Below, piece by piece: positions 1 to 8,590 of a DNA stretch of 64,000 bases (its first letter is position 1; every line of letters starts with the position of its first letter). Made by a program: the position numbers and the translations under genes. Origin of the DNA: DAIOEK01 sp963708715 (lineage in GTDB: Bacteria; Chloroflexota; Anaerolineae; Anaerolineales; Anaerolineaceae); contig CAVPSU010000001.1 of the NCBI GenBank assembly GCA_963708715.1, positions 1,612,001 to 1,676,000 of the forward strand, written 5' to 3'. The notes below the pieces were generated by a model that had not been told where the DNA came from, searched no databases, and was given only the letters and a program-made list of their open reading frames with translations.

Positions 1-1
1 G

Positions 2-754
2 ACCGAATATGTAATCCGGACGGGGAAACCATCTTTACTCTCTCGTGATCAAGTCATGAAGCTGCAGGAAGAAGAGGGGATCAGCAACAGTGGAGCTGAT
101 TCGATTGACTGGCTGGGCGTACCACTGATAGTAAAAGACCGGACCATCGGAGTCCTGGCGGTACAAACTTATGAAGCGGGGACCCGGTACAACCAGGAGC
201 ATTGTGATTGGTTAACCATCGTTTCCACTCAAATCGCCATGGCGATAGACCGGAAGAAAGCTGAAGAGGCGCTCAAGTATTCAAGCACGCATGATAAGTT
301 AACCGGTTTATATAATCGGGCATATTTCGAAGAAGAAGTCTTACGTCTGGCGACCGGCAGGCAGAATCCAGTAGGTGTGATTATGATGGATGTGGATGGA
401 CTTAAAGAGACGAACGATACCTGCGGGCATGCCGAAGGTGATGAGGTGCTTCGTACTACTTCCAGGATTCTTCAACAAGCGTTTCGTACGAATGATCTGG
501 TCGCCCGGATCGGTGGAGATGAATTCGTGGTCCTGCTACCGTATTCAACCTGCACCGTTGTGAACAAGGCGATCGTACGGATTGGTAAGTTTATGGAAAA
601 GAATAATCACTCTACCGATTGTGCTGCAGTGTCATTATCCATGGGTATGGCATGTACTGGAGATGGCGTCTCGCTCAATGACGCTATTAAATTGGCCGAT
701 CAGCGAATGTATGAAGAGAAATCCCAACGAAGGATGACCAGAACTACCCCATAG
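2..754 (+). CDS. GAF–GGDEF diguanylate cyclase, 5' partial
   Basis: Predicted cytoplasmic sensor enzyme that makes cyclic di-GMP from two GTP. The frame is open from base 2, so the ATG at 56 is internal and the gene starts outside the window. The first ~65 visible residues are the end of a GAF domain (VPLIVKDRTIGVLAVQ). A GGDEF domain fills the rest, with an intact GGDEF signature (RIGGDEFVVLLP). An RxxD inhibitory-site motif (RTND) lies five residues before GGDEF, so product inhibition is likely. There is no EAL domain after it. The 3' end overlaps the convergent M48 protease gene by 11 bases. The upstream sensor part cannot be judged. Confidence 0.9.
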   Translation, partial: TEYVIRTGKPSLLSRDQVMKLQEEEGISNSGADSIDWLGVPLIVKDRTIGVLAVQTYEAGTRYNQEHCDWLTIVSTQIAMAIDRKKAEEALKYSSTHDKLTGLYNRAYFEEEVLRLATGRQNPVGVIMMDVDGLKETNDTCGHAEGDEVLRTTSRILQQAFRTNDLVARIGGDEFVVLLPYSTCTVVNKAIVRIGKFMEKNNHSTDCAAVSLSMGMACTGDGVSLNDAIKLADQRMYEEKSQRRMTRTTP

Positions 755-1568
755 TGGGTGGAATGGACGATCTTCGGTTCAGCATCGTCATTGCAGTATC
801 AAAATCTCGGCTTTTGGCATACTCGCGAATCTGATTGATCCTCTTGATAACCATTGGATGACCGGAAAGCAATTCGCCCAGTTGTCCATTTACTGTATCA
901 TCCTCTTGATCGAGGATGTGAATTAATTGATCCGCTTCTCCCCGGTCAAGGTGTCGTTCACCACTGACCAGCTTTAGTAAGGCGGAAACACCTTTCTCAG
1001 GATTACCACAGGTTAATACCCCCGCGCGGTCTGCGGAATACTCGCAGGCACGATTCCATGACCGAAAGACAAAAGAGAGAATAACTGCCGCCCCAAACGA
1101 GGTCGGAATACCTGCGATCCCGCCTAAAATTGTATTTAACCAGGTGTGTCCCAATTGGACATGACCCATTTCATGACCGATCACAAATGCCAATTCGTCC
1201 TGATCCATTATTTGAATAAGTGGCGCATAGAGCACGATCATCTTTGGAGATGTTATTCCAAATGTATACGCGTTTAACTGTCGTCCCGGTGAAATGTAAA
1301 CCTCAACAGCTCCCGGTTGGAGACGATCCTGACAGTAGGAGACGATTCGATCCATCGCAGTAGATGTCTGCGGGTTGACACGGATGGCCTGTTCCAGTAA
1401 TTGCTGGTGATGTGATCGATTCATCCAATAAGCCATGAAAAACATAGCCAGAATGAAAACACCGCTCAGGCAAAAGGTCGCTGCAGAAGTGAAAACGATC
1501 ACGCCTAGAACAAGAAACATGGATAGCCAGAATATGATGGTTTCATTTGAATATCGATAGGAGATCAT
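744..1568 (-). CDS. M48-family zinc metalloprotease (HtpX/Ste24-like)
   Basis: Membrane-bound zinc endopeptidase of 274 aa. Two hydrophobic segments near the N terminus (roughly residues 10–50) precede the catalytic motif HEMGH (in VIGHEMGHVQLGH), followed by a hydrophobic stretch and the downstream Glu region (ACEYSADRAGVL), as in M48 enzymes. M48 proteases usually act in envelope protein quality control; the substrate here is unknown. I start it at the ATG at 1568 rather than 1604: a TACAAT -10 box lies at 1575–1580 on this strand, six bases before that ATG, which would put the transcription start at the start codon. It is divergent from padR. Confidence 0.85.
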   Translation of the reverse strand: MISYRYSNETIIFWLSMFLVLGVIVFTSAATFCLSGVFILAMFFMAYWMNRSHHQQLLEQAIRVNPQTSTAMDRIVSYCQDRLQPGAVEVYISPGRQLNAYTFGITSPKMIVLYAPLIQIMDQDELAFVIGHEMGHVQLGHTWLNTILGGIAGIPTSFGAAVILSFVFRSWNRACEYSADRAGVLTCGNPEKGVSALLKLVSGERHLDRGEADQLIHILDQEDDTVNGQLGELLSGHPMVIKRINQIREYAKSRDFDTAMTMLNRRSSIPPTMG

Positions 1569-1640
1569 GGTTCTATTGTAGCGAATCTGTGGAGATATTC
1601 GCAACTTTCAGGATTCCAGTCCGTATAATAATATAGCTAG

Positions 1641-1668
1641 TGTAATACTATATAAATTACAGTATAAT
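1641..1668 (+). promoter_or_regulatory. padR promoter with inverted-repeat operator
   Basis: TGTAAT (1641–1646) and ATTACA (1656–1661) form a perfect inverted repeat with a 9-base gap. It overlaps a TATAAT -10 box at 1663–1668, 16 bases before the padR ATG. PadR proteins commonly repress their own promoter through short inverted repeats, so autoregulation is the natural reading; binding is inferred. Confidence 0.55.
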
Positions 1669-1684
1669 ATGACAAGAGGTATAT

Positions 1685-2035
1685 ATGGACAAAAACGAAA
1701 TTGTTGAGAATTTATTACTTGAATTGCGGCGCGGTGTATCCAGCCTGGCAGTATTACTTTTGCTACAGAAAGAACAGTATGGATATTCGTTGCAAACGAA
1801 CCTGGCGGATATTGGGTTGACGATTGAGCAGGGAACATTGTACCCATTACTTCGCAGATTGGAATCCCAGGGATTACTCAATTCAGTCTGGCGGGTCGAA
1901 GATGGCCGGCCGCGGCGGTACTATGTCATCAATTCGGATGGCAAAAATCTGGTCAATAAGATGGAATCTGAATGGAAACAGTTACACGAAATGATCATCC
2001 TTTTGAAAGAAAAGAATGAAAGGGAGGAGCAATGA
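1685..2035 (+). CDS. PadR-family transcriptional regulator
   Basis: Small winged-helix DNA-binding protein, 116 aa, the usual length for short (subfamily 2) PadR proteins. The winged helix covers about residues 15–90, with the family pattern GYSLQ…IEQGTLYPLLRRLESQGLL…GRPRRYYVI. A short charged C-terminal helix would dimerise. The ATG at 1685 follows a weak AAGAGG ribosome site. It overlaps the next gene by four bases (ATGA), so the two are translationally coupled; PadR plus HAAS-domain membrane protein is a known regulator–partner pair. Confidence 0.9.
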   Translation: MDKNEIVENLLLELRRGVSSLAVLLLLQKEQYGYSLQTNLADIGLTIEQGTLYPLLRRLESQGLLNSVWRVEDGRPRRYYVINSDGKNLVNKMESEWKQLHEMIILLKEKNEREEQ

Positions 2036-3021
2036 GAATTATCGATTTGTATGTAAGTGAGGTGGGTAGAAGACTCCCCACCAAAATTCGATCTGATATT
2101 GAGGAAGAATTGAAATCCACTTTGATGGATATGCTGGAAGATCGGTCTGGGAAGGCAAACCGGGAATCGGATGAAGAAATGGCCAGGGACCTGTTGAAGG
2201 GATTTGGTTCTCCAGAATCGGTTGCCGCTACCTATCAACCCGCCAAATATTTGATAGGTCCGAGAATATATCCCACTTTCATGACAATTCTGAAGATCGT
2301 CCTGGTAGTCCTGGGGATTGCCAGTGTGGTGAGGCTTGGTATCAGGTTGGGACAGATCGGCATGGTCATTCCAGAAAGTGCGAGACTTGTTGGAACTACA
2401 TTCTTGAGCCTATTCCAATCAGCAATCCAGGCATTTGGTACGCTTGTTATTGTATTTGTTGTTGTGGAACAATTTACGCCTGCCAATCCACAAATAATGA
2501 GGGAGTGGAAACCAGAGGACTTATTAAAGGTAGAAGAACCTGACAAGATCAGCATGACGGATGTAATCCTCTCCATCGTCTTCGCAACGATTGCCATAGT
2601 GGTCTTCAACCTTTACCCTGAACTGATCAGTTTTTACCAAAATCAAAATGGCAATTGGGTGAGTTTTCCCATTTTGTCAAATGCGTTCTTCAGGCTCTTG
2701 CTCTGGTTGAACATCATCTGGATCTTGGAGATCATTTTGTACGGATTGGTGTTACGGGATAACGTCTGGACTAAGAAGACCAGGCTTTTCGAGATTGGTG
2801 TAAAAATAATCAATATAGTGGTAATAGTGGCAATGGCTGCTGGACCGTCGATAGTGCAACTTCCAATGGAATGGATGCAGAGTGTTGCCAACCTGAGTTC
2901 TGAGAGCGCGCTCCTCGTCCAAACTCAATTCGCTGCCGGATTCAGGGTCGTCCTGGGGTTGGTTGCGGCGATCATATTCCTGGATACCCTGCGCAAGACT
3001 TACAAGTTCTTTAAAAAATAA
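2032..3021 (+). CDS. HAAS-domain membrane protein, PadR partner
   Basis: 329 aa. The N-terminal ~75 residues form a charged helical HAAS-type domain (IDLYVSEVGRRLPTKIRSD, then a DLLKGFGSPESVAATY segment). The remainder is a membrane region with about six to seven hydrophobic segments between residues 85 and 325. HAAS-domain proteins are usually encoded directly after PadR regulators and are thought to help sense envelope state. The exact function is not known. The coding region ends just before a strong bidirectional hairpin. Confidence 0.75.
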   Translation: MRIIDLYVSEVGRRLPTKIRSDIEEELKSTLMDMLEDRSGKANRESDEEMARDLLKGFGSPESVAATYQPAKYLIGPRIYPTFMTILKIVLVVLGIASVVRLGIRLGQIGMVIPESARLVGTTFLSLFQSAIQAFGTLVIVFVVVEQFTPANPQIMREWKPEDLLKVEEPDKISMTDVILSIVFATIAIVVFNLYPELISFYQNQNGNWVSFPILSNAFFRLLLWLNIIWILEIILYGLVLRDNVWTKKTRLFEIGVKIINIVVIVAMAAGPSIVQLPMEWMQSVANLSSESALLVQTQFAAGFRVVLGLVAAIIFLDTLRKTYKFFKK

Positions 3022-3033
3022 CCCGATCTGATT

Positions 3034-3077
3034 AATCAAAGCACCGGCAGATGATCTCATCCGCCGGTGCTTTGATT
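3034..3077. terminator. Bidirectional hairpin terminator
   Basis: A perfect 15-bp inverted repeat (3034–3048 and 3063–3077, core AAAGCACCGGC) with a 14-base loop lies between two convergent genes. The outer parts of both arms are A/T-rich, giving modest U-tracts in both directions. Confidence 0.75.
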
Positions 3078-3089
3078 ATATTCAATCTT

Positions 3090-4472
3090 CTATTTTGGGC
3101 GTTTTGTCCTGGTTGGTGTCTTTTCGCTCCCGATCCGAATACCCATTCGTGGGAGGAGGATTCGATGAACCAACAGAATGAGGATTGTCGCTCCAAAGGC
3201 AATCGCGAATACAAACAGAGATCCCGTCAGGTTTTGCATCCATTCCGGTTTGACTAGCATGACACTCGCCAGGGTGAGCATCAAGACACCCCCGATCAAT
3301 TTGAGGATGCGGCCTTCTTTTTCTTCAAGTTTTGTTGCCTTCAAGGTAAAGACTGCGGAAAAGAAGATAACAAGCTCATCCAATTGGTAGATCGCCATAT
3401 AGACCAACAACAATAGACCAAAGGTGACCCACGGAACTTGTTGCGATTGGACCAGGTTGGTCCATAAGACCGGGAATCCGGCGGTGCAGGAAAATTCCAC
3501 CAGGGATACCCCCGCAGCCAGGACAACTGTCGCACCAGCCAATCCCCAGAAAGAATCCTTCGCGTCCACCGCTTTTCTCATATTACGGTAGATACCAGGT
3601 TTGTTTTCATCTGCGATCGAAAGGGATACTCCTTCTTTGTACCAAAAATAATCTTTGATGTTGATGATCCCAAATATGACCGCGATGATCGCCACGATAA
3701 CCTGAATGACCCCTCTAAAGGGGATGATACTCATAATACTGAAGAGACCCAGGATGAACAGAGCATATATGAAGGCGGTAACCCCGATAAATATCAACCC
3801 GATTATCACTATTTTTTTTCGGGAGCCTGTATGAAGTGTCAGGGCGAGCAACATGGTCAACACCCAGATGGAGCAAGGATTCACACCATCCACCAGCGCG
3901 ATCAGTAGTGTGCTGACAAAAAGGGATTGATGTTCCAGATCGACCGTTCCGATCAATGGTAGGGTTATCGCCGATTCTCCGGGTAATGCTGGATTTGGTG
4001 TAGATATGGGTTGCGGCTGAACCTGTACCTGTGGTGGTCCAACAATTAAGGCTGGATCCTGGCATGAATCCACCAAACATTTTTGGGCAGCATCCCCGAT
4101 CTCCGATTGGATCTGATCATTAAACCCCACCCAGTATTGATCACCGATAAAGATCGTGGGAACTCCCGTGGGTTCAAATCCATGAGCCTGGGAGAAAGCA
4201 ATAAAATAATCCCTATTGGGTTGATCATTCCAGACTTCATAGAAATGCAGGACGATTTGAGGGTTATTCCTGGCGAGTTCTTCAAAATATGGTTTGGCTG
4301 CCGCGCAATGTGGGCAACCATCCCCCCAGAACATATAGATATCCACCTGCCCAGATGACGATTGCGCTAGTGCTTGCGCCTGGACAGTACCGACCATCCA
4401 AGTATTTGCAAAGATCCCGACCGCTGCGATCAGTCCAATGAGCCAGAATTTATATCGCTGAATATGGCGCAC
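3090..4472 (-). CDS. Secreted thioredoxin domain fused to CcdA/DsbD-like membrane domain
   Basis: Predicted thiol–disulfide protein of 460 aa. A signal peptide or anchor (about residues 8–32) leads to a thioredoxin-fold domain with CPHC (Cys53, Cys56) and a GVPTIFIG cis-Pro loop. Two more cysteines (132 and 137) and a Pro-rich linker follow. About six to seven membrane segments come next, with CcdA-type cysteines in VNPCS (Cys200) and FSCTAG (near residue 322). In DsbD-type proteins such a membrane pair moves electrons from cytoplasmic thioredoxin to an outside thioredoxin, so the two halves probably form a relay. The start is GTG at 4472, supported by GGAGG at 4478–4482. Confidence 0.8.
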   Translation of the reverse strand: MRHIQRYKFWLIGLIAAVGIFANTWMVGTVQAQALAQSSSGQVDIYMFWGDGCPHCAAAKPYFEELARNNPQIVLHFYEVWNDQPNRDYFIAFSQAHGFEPTGVPTIFIGDQYWVGFNDQIQSEIGDAAQKCLVDSCQDPALIVGPPQVQVQPQPISTPNPALPGESAITLPLIGTVDLEHQSLFVSTLLIALVDGVNPCSIWVLTMLLALTLHTGSRKKIVIIGLIFIGVTAFIYALFILGLFSIMSIIPFRGVIQVIVAIIAVIFGIINIKDYFWYKEGVSLSIADENKPGIYRNMRKAVDAKDSFWGLAGATVVLAAGVSLVEFSCTAGFPVLWTNLVQSQQVPWVTFGLLLLVYMAIYQLDELVIFFSAVFTLKATKLEEKEGRILKLIGGVLMLTLASVMLVKPEWMQNLTGSLFVFAIAFGATILILLVHRILLPRMGIRIGSEKTPTRTKRPK

Positions 4473-4533
4473 AAATCCTCCGAATGAAAATTTTGCTTTT
4501 GGAAAGGGAACTATCTGCTTCTGAATTCGTCTT

Positions 4534-4557
4534 GGTATTAATACCTCACATTATAAT
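4534..4557 (-). promoter_or_regulatory. Promoter and palindrome upstream of the thioredoxin–CcdA gene
   Basis: A perfect 12-bp palindrome, GGTATTAATACC (4534–4545), lies directly downstream, in the minus direction, of an ATTATAAT sequence (4550–4557) that can serve as a -10 box. A repressor bound there would cover the transcription start. The regulator is unknown. Confidence 0.4.
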
Positions 4558-4631
4558 GGATATCTCCTCTCATTCGATCTGAGGAATGGCACGGCTCCTG
4601 CAATGTGGACTAAATCTCTCCAGTTAGATGT

Positions 4632-4637
4632 TATAAT
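4632..4637 (+). promoter_or_regulatory. -10 box of the VanW gene
   Basis: TATAAT ends nine bases before the ATG at 4647 and there is no ribosome-binding site, so the mRNA is predicted to be leaderless or nearly so. Confidence 0.55.
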
Positions 4638-4646
4638 TTGCCAAAC

Positions 4647-6515
4647 ATGACAGAAACATATACCAGAGTAAATCGACGCAAAACAAATAAACCTTCCATT
4701 TCCATCCTTTTCTTGCTCGCAGGCATTTTAATATCAGGATTATTTGGAATCCTGATTCTTGGCTTCGGATATTCCGCACTCTATCCAGGAAGGATTTTTC
4801 CCGGTGTCGCAGTAGGCGGAGTTGATCTTTCCAATTTGAAACCTGAAGAAGCCGTGATGAAATTACAGTCCGAAAAGTCATACAGTGCTAATGGCAAGAT
4901 TATGCTGATGGACGGTCAACAAAGTTGGATCACGACGCCGGTTCAATTAGGATTATTTCCAGACATGCAATCCTCCGTAACAGCAGCGATTCAATACGGA
5001 CGGTCGGGCTTTTTGTTGACACGTACTTTATCCCAATATTCGGCTCGATTCACCGGGACCAATTTGGCTCCACGGATGATCTTTGATCAAGCTACTGCGC
5101 AGACCTACCTGCAACAACTTGCACAACTCATCAATAAACCGATGGTTGAAGCTCGTTTGCAAATCAACGGCACAGACGTCCAGACAATAACCGGGCAGAC
5201 CGGTCGAGAATTGGATATCGAAGATACACTACAACTAATTCAGGTTCAACTGAGCACACAACAAGATGGTGTGGTCCCTTTGGTGATCAGAGAGACACAT
5301 CCAAAGATCGTAGATCTCTCGGCGGAAGCAGAGACCATTCGTAAAATACTCTCAGCGCCATTGATAATTTCTGTGCCTGGGTCGGGTGATTTAGGACCAG
5401 GACCCTGGGCGATCGATCCTGGTACACTCGGTGAGTTGATCACATTTACTATTAATGATGCCACACCTACGAAACAGGTTCTGATCGGTTTTGATAAAGA
5501 AAAAATCCGCAGCTATTTAGCTGGATTATCCCCGGTTATCGATCAAACGCCGTCGAATGCTAGATTTATCTTCAATGACGAAACAAGGAAACTGGATCTG
5601 ATCTCGAATGGGGTTATAGGTCAGACTTTGGATATTGAAAAGACGCTACAGGAAATCACATCCAGACTACTGGCTGGTGAACATGAGGTCAGTTTGGTGA
5701 TCAACACCAAAGAACCGGCTGTCACCGATTCGTCTACTGGCGAGCAAATGGGAATTACCGAATTGGTCATCGCTGAGACCACTTATTTCTACGGCTCTGT
5801 AGGATCCCGGGTGAATAATATCCGAATTGCCGCCGAAAAATTTCATGGCTTGTTGGTTGCACCTGGCGAAGTCGTATCGATGGCAGATGTGATGGGAGAT
5901 GTCAGCCTCGATAATGGATATAGCGAAGCCCTGATCATTTTCGGTAACCAGACCATCCAAGGCGTGGGTGGCGGAGTGTGCCAGGTTAGCACCACCCTTT
6001 TTCGCGCTGCATTCTTTGCCGGTTTTCCCATCCTTGAACGGTATGCGCATGCCTACCGTGTGGGATATTACGAGCAAACCGCATCTGGCGCTCACGATAC
6101 GAATCTGGCCGGATTGGATGCGACCGTGTTTGTCCCGGTTGTGGATCTGAAATTTAAGAACGACACACCTTACTGGCTGTTAATGGAAACGTATGTGTCC
6201 GAGACTTCCATCACCTGGAAATTCTATTCCACAAAGGACGGACGGGATGTAAAGTGGGAAACCACGGGTCCTGTCAACATTGTAAAAGCACCGGATGTCA
6301 AGTATGTGGAAAACGAGAAACTGGCTAAGAATAAATTCAAACAAATAGATTATTCGGCAGACGGTGCAGACATTGATGTGACTCGCACGGTTTACAAAGA
6401 TGGACAGGTCTATTTCCAGGATTCATACCAGACCCATTATATTCCTTGGCAGGCAGTATATGAATATGGACCGGGAACAAAGATACCGAAGACGCCACCC
6501 GACCTCTCGCATTAG
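4647..6515 (+). CDS. VanW-family cell-wall protein with peptidoglycan-binding-like repeats
   Basis: Membrane-anchored extracytoplasmic protein of 622 aa. One N-terminal membrane segment (about residues 17–42) is followed by an entry motif (FPGVAVGGVDLSNL) and repeated PG_binding_4-like modules through about residue 360. A VanW domain follows, with the hallmark GVGGGVCQVSTTLFRAAF and a YYEQTASGAHDTN segment. A β-rich tail ends the protein. VanW proteins of this build occur across Gram-positives and Chloroflexi; the biochemical role is not established. An alternative TTG at 4638 is possible, but the ATG at 4647 fits the -10 spacing better. Confidence 0.85.
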   Translation: MTETYTRVNRRKTNKPSISILFLLAGILISGLFGILILGFGYSALYPGRIFPGVAVGGVDLSNLKPEEAVMKLQSEKSYSANGKIMLMDGQQSWITTPVQLGLFPDMQSSVTAAIQYGRSGFLLTRTLSQYSARFTGTNLAPRMIFDQATAQTYLQQLAQLINKPMVEARLQINGTDVQTITGQTGRELDIEDTLQLIQVQLSTQQDGVVPLVIRETHPKIVDLSAEAETIRKILSAPLIISVPGSGDLGPGPWAIDPGTLGELITFTINDATPTKQVLIGFDKEKIRSYLAGLSPVIDQTPSNARFIFNDETRKLDLISNGVIGQTLDIEKTLQEITSRLLAGEHEVSLVINTKEPAVTDSSTGEQMGITELVIAETTYFYGSVGSRVNNIRIAAEKFHGLLVAPGEVVSMADVMGDVSLDNGYSEALIIFGNQTIQGVGGGVCQVSTTLFRAAFFAGFPILERYAHAYRVGYYEQTASGAHDTNLAGLDATVFVPVVDLKFKNDTPYWLLMETYVSETSITWKFYSTKDGRDVKWETTGPVNIVKAPDVKYVENEKLAKNKFKQIDYSADGADIDVTRTVYKDGQVYFQDSYQTHYIPWQAVYEYGPGTKIPKTPPDLSH

Positions 6516-6595
6516 GTATCTTGTATAGTTTAGTTTGGCATATTTGTTGGATAAGGGTCCATGATGTAGTTCCATCTTGAACGTAGGGGATATTC

Positions 6596-8053
6596 ATGAG
6601 CAATCGAAAAACATCATTTATCGCAGCCATTCTCATCATATCTTCGGTGGTGGTCAATTTTTTACTCATCCGGCAAGCTTATATAAACGAAACAGATGAA
6701 GAAATAAAGTGGATCTACTACTCAGAGGAACATTTTAATATAGGGGTCACTTTATATAAAACGGGGGAGATGACTGTTTTAGGTTACCCCAATGTCCTCA
6801 GGTTACCCGGTTATCCTTATTATGTTTCAGGTGTTTTACATGCACGGGATTTTTTGCAGGGACTATCACCAGAGGGCGGAAAACCGTTTTACGGATCCGT
6901 CATCTCTGATATGTTGCAGGACAATCAACATGCGGTCGTTCTTTCCCAACTCCTGGTACTAGCCCTGGCAGGGTTGGTGTTCTTCTTTATCATCCGAAAA
7001 TTCACCCCCAAACTGATCTCACTTATTTTGGTAGCTGCCTTCCTCCTGAATCCAAATTCGTTAAGTCTGGTGATGCGGGTCGATTACTCGCTTCTTGATC
7101 TAACCTGCATTTTGTTGCTCGTTCTTTTAACGATCCCATATTTTGAGAAGAGCAGGACCTCTCTACGCGATCTGATCTTCCTGGGTGTATTTTTGGGGAT
7201 CGCAAATTTGATCAGGGCAATATTCATCATCTATCCAATCTTCATTTATGGCATAAAGCTGATATTGAATAGACGTAGCTGGGTGGATCAGATCAGACAA
7301 TTATTGGTGATTATCGTTGCCGCATTGATCATCATTGCCCCCTATACGTATCGAAATTATAAGGTCACCGGGAAATTTATCCTGACTGGCACACAGGGAT
7401 ACGTAGAGCTATATCATATTTCGGTGGTTAATTTCTTTCAGCATCCGGAATATGCGGATTACGGATATGTTTAGGGAGATTATGGATTACCACTCTTTAC
7501 AAAAGCGACCGGAGATCCCGAGTACCTTGGCGCAAAGTGGTACCAGTATGGTGACCTCACAAGACCAGTCTTTTTCAAAGAGGCAATCCGGAACATTTCC
7601 ACTCACCCAGATGTATATCTATCGAATGTGGTTTTTAATATGAAAACACTCATAACTCGCAATTTGGAAATATGGGGAATGAAGCTTTATAAATTGAATG
7701 AGAGTCATAGAGTAGGGAGAAATGCCTTTTATTCCTACATTTTTATGACTCAATGGATAGGATTACTTTCGATTGTAGGTATGATCTTTATCAGGTCATT
7801 AAGGCAGTATAGGAAACCCATATTATTTATGGCATTATTTTTACTGGTTGCCTATTCACTGGTTTACCAGGACCCAAGATATACCTACATCAAATTGCCT
7901 ATTTACTTCTTATCCATCAGCTTCATTGTCGGTTGGACTTGGAACACTTTTCCAAAATTACCCGGCAAACTGGTTGCGATTGGAACCAGTCTCGTAATTC
8001 TGATCTGGGGACTTACCCCTCTGGTTTTCTTCTACGCTTATCTTATGCCGTAG
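6596..8053 (+). pseudogene. Membrane glycosyltransferase-like gene interrupted by an in-frame TAG
   Basis: The frame encodes 292 residues (6596–7471), hits TAG at 7472–7474, then continues open in the same frame for 192 more codons to the stop ending at 8053. Sequence before the TAG (HPEYADYGYV) and after it (GDYGLPLFTKATGDPEYLG) reads as one continuous protein. Hydrophobic segments run on both sides, including FYSYIFMTQWIGLLSIVG and VYQDPRYTYIKLPIYF after the stop. The N-terminal membrane anchor, luminal loop and long hydrophobic body resemble GT-C (dolichyl-phosphate mannosyltransferase-like) enzymes. No frameshift is needed; one substitution explains it. A truncated 292-aa product, readthrough or a sequencing error are the alternatives. 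Confidence 0.75.
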
Positions 8054-8251
8054 TACGATTGATGGCTCGACAATAAATGGTGTTTGTATATGATGAGCGA
8101 CTGTCCGCTAATTAGAGAGGTAATGTTTGGAAGATGTAAACAAAGAATACTCATTGATCCAGGAGATTAAGCTGAATTAATATTAACCTGTACAAGAAGC
8201 GGTCTTGAAAGGTATGATTAGCTACTAAAGAACGAATGAAATGGAGGTTTG

Positions 8252-8473
8252 ATGGTACATTCTGATCTGTTGGAAATTCTCCGCTGCCCGTCCTGCGTAC
8301 GTGAGTCGGAAGGGCTGCTTAAATTGGAACGCGGGACATGGTTGGTATGCCAGGACTGTGATAGGAAGTATCCCATTTCTGAAGATATTCCTGTCATGCT
8401 GATCAATGAAGGTGATCTCTGGAGAAATATCGCCATTGAAGACCTTCCAGTCCCACCTCCCCCGATGGGGTAA
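8252..8473 (+). CDS. Trm112-family zinc-ribbon-like protein
   Basis: 73 aa. The pattern LLEILRCPSC…LVCQDCDRKYPISEDIPVMLI is the Trm112 signature: two CxxC pairs for zinc and the final "YPI…IPVML" strand. Bacterial members are small proteins of unclear role, sometimes near glycosyltransferases or methyltransferases. The ATG at 8252 has a good ribosome site (TGGAGG, 8242–8247). Confidence 0.85.
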   Translation: MVHSDLLEILRCPSCVRESEGLLKLERGTWLVCQDCDRKYPISEDIPVMLINEGDLWRNIAIEDLPVPPPPMG

Positions 8474-8590
8474 CCACAACATCCATAAGGAAAAATCATC
8501 AAAAACTTCCCAACGATTGCCTCGCTGGAACATCTCTTGCACCAAGCAGAACAGGCAATTATCTCAGGGTGTTTTATATTGGAATGAATT

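Noticed and set aside
7452..7643. Short frame spanning the TAG region in another frame
   Set aside because: The 6596–8053 frame continues in phase on both sides of the TAG, so this is a shadow and no frameshift is needed.
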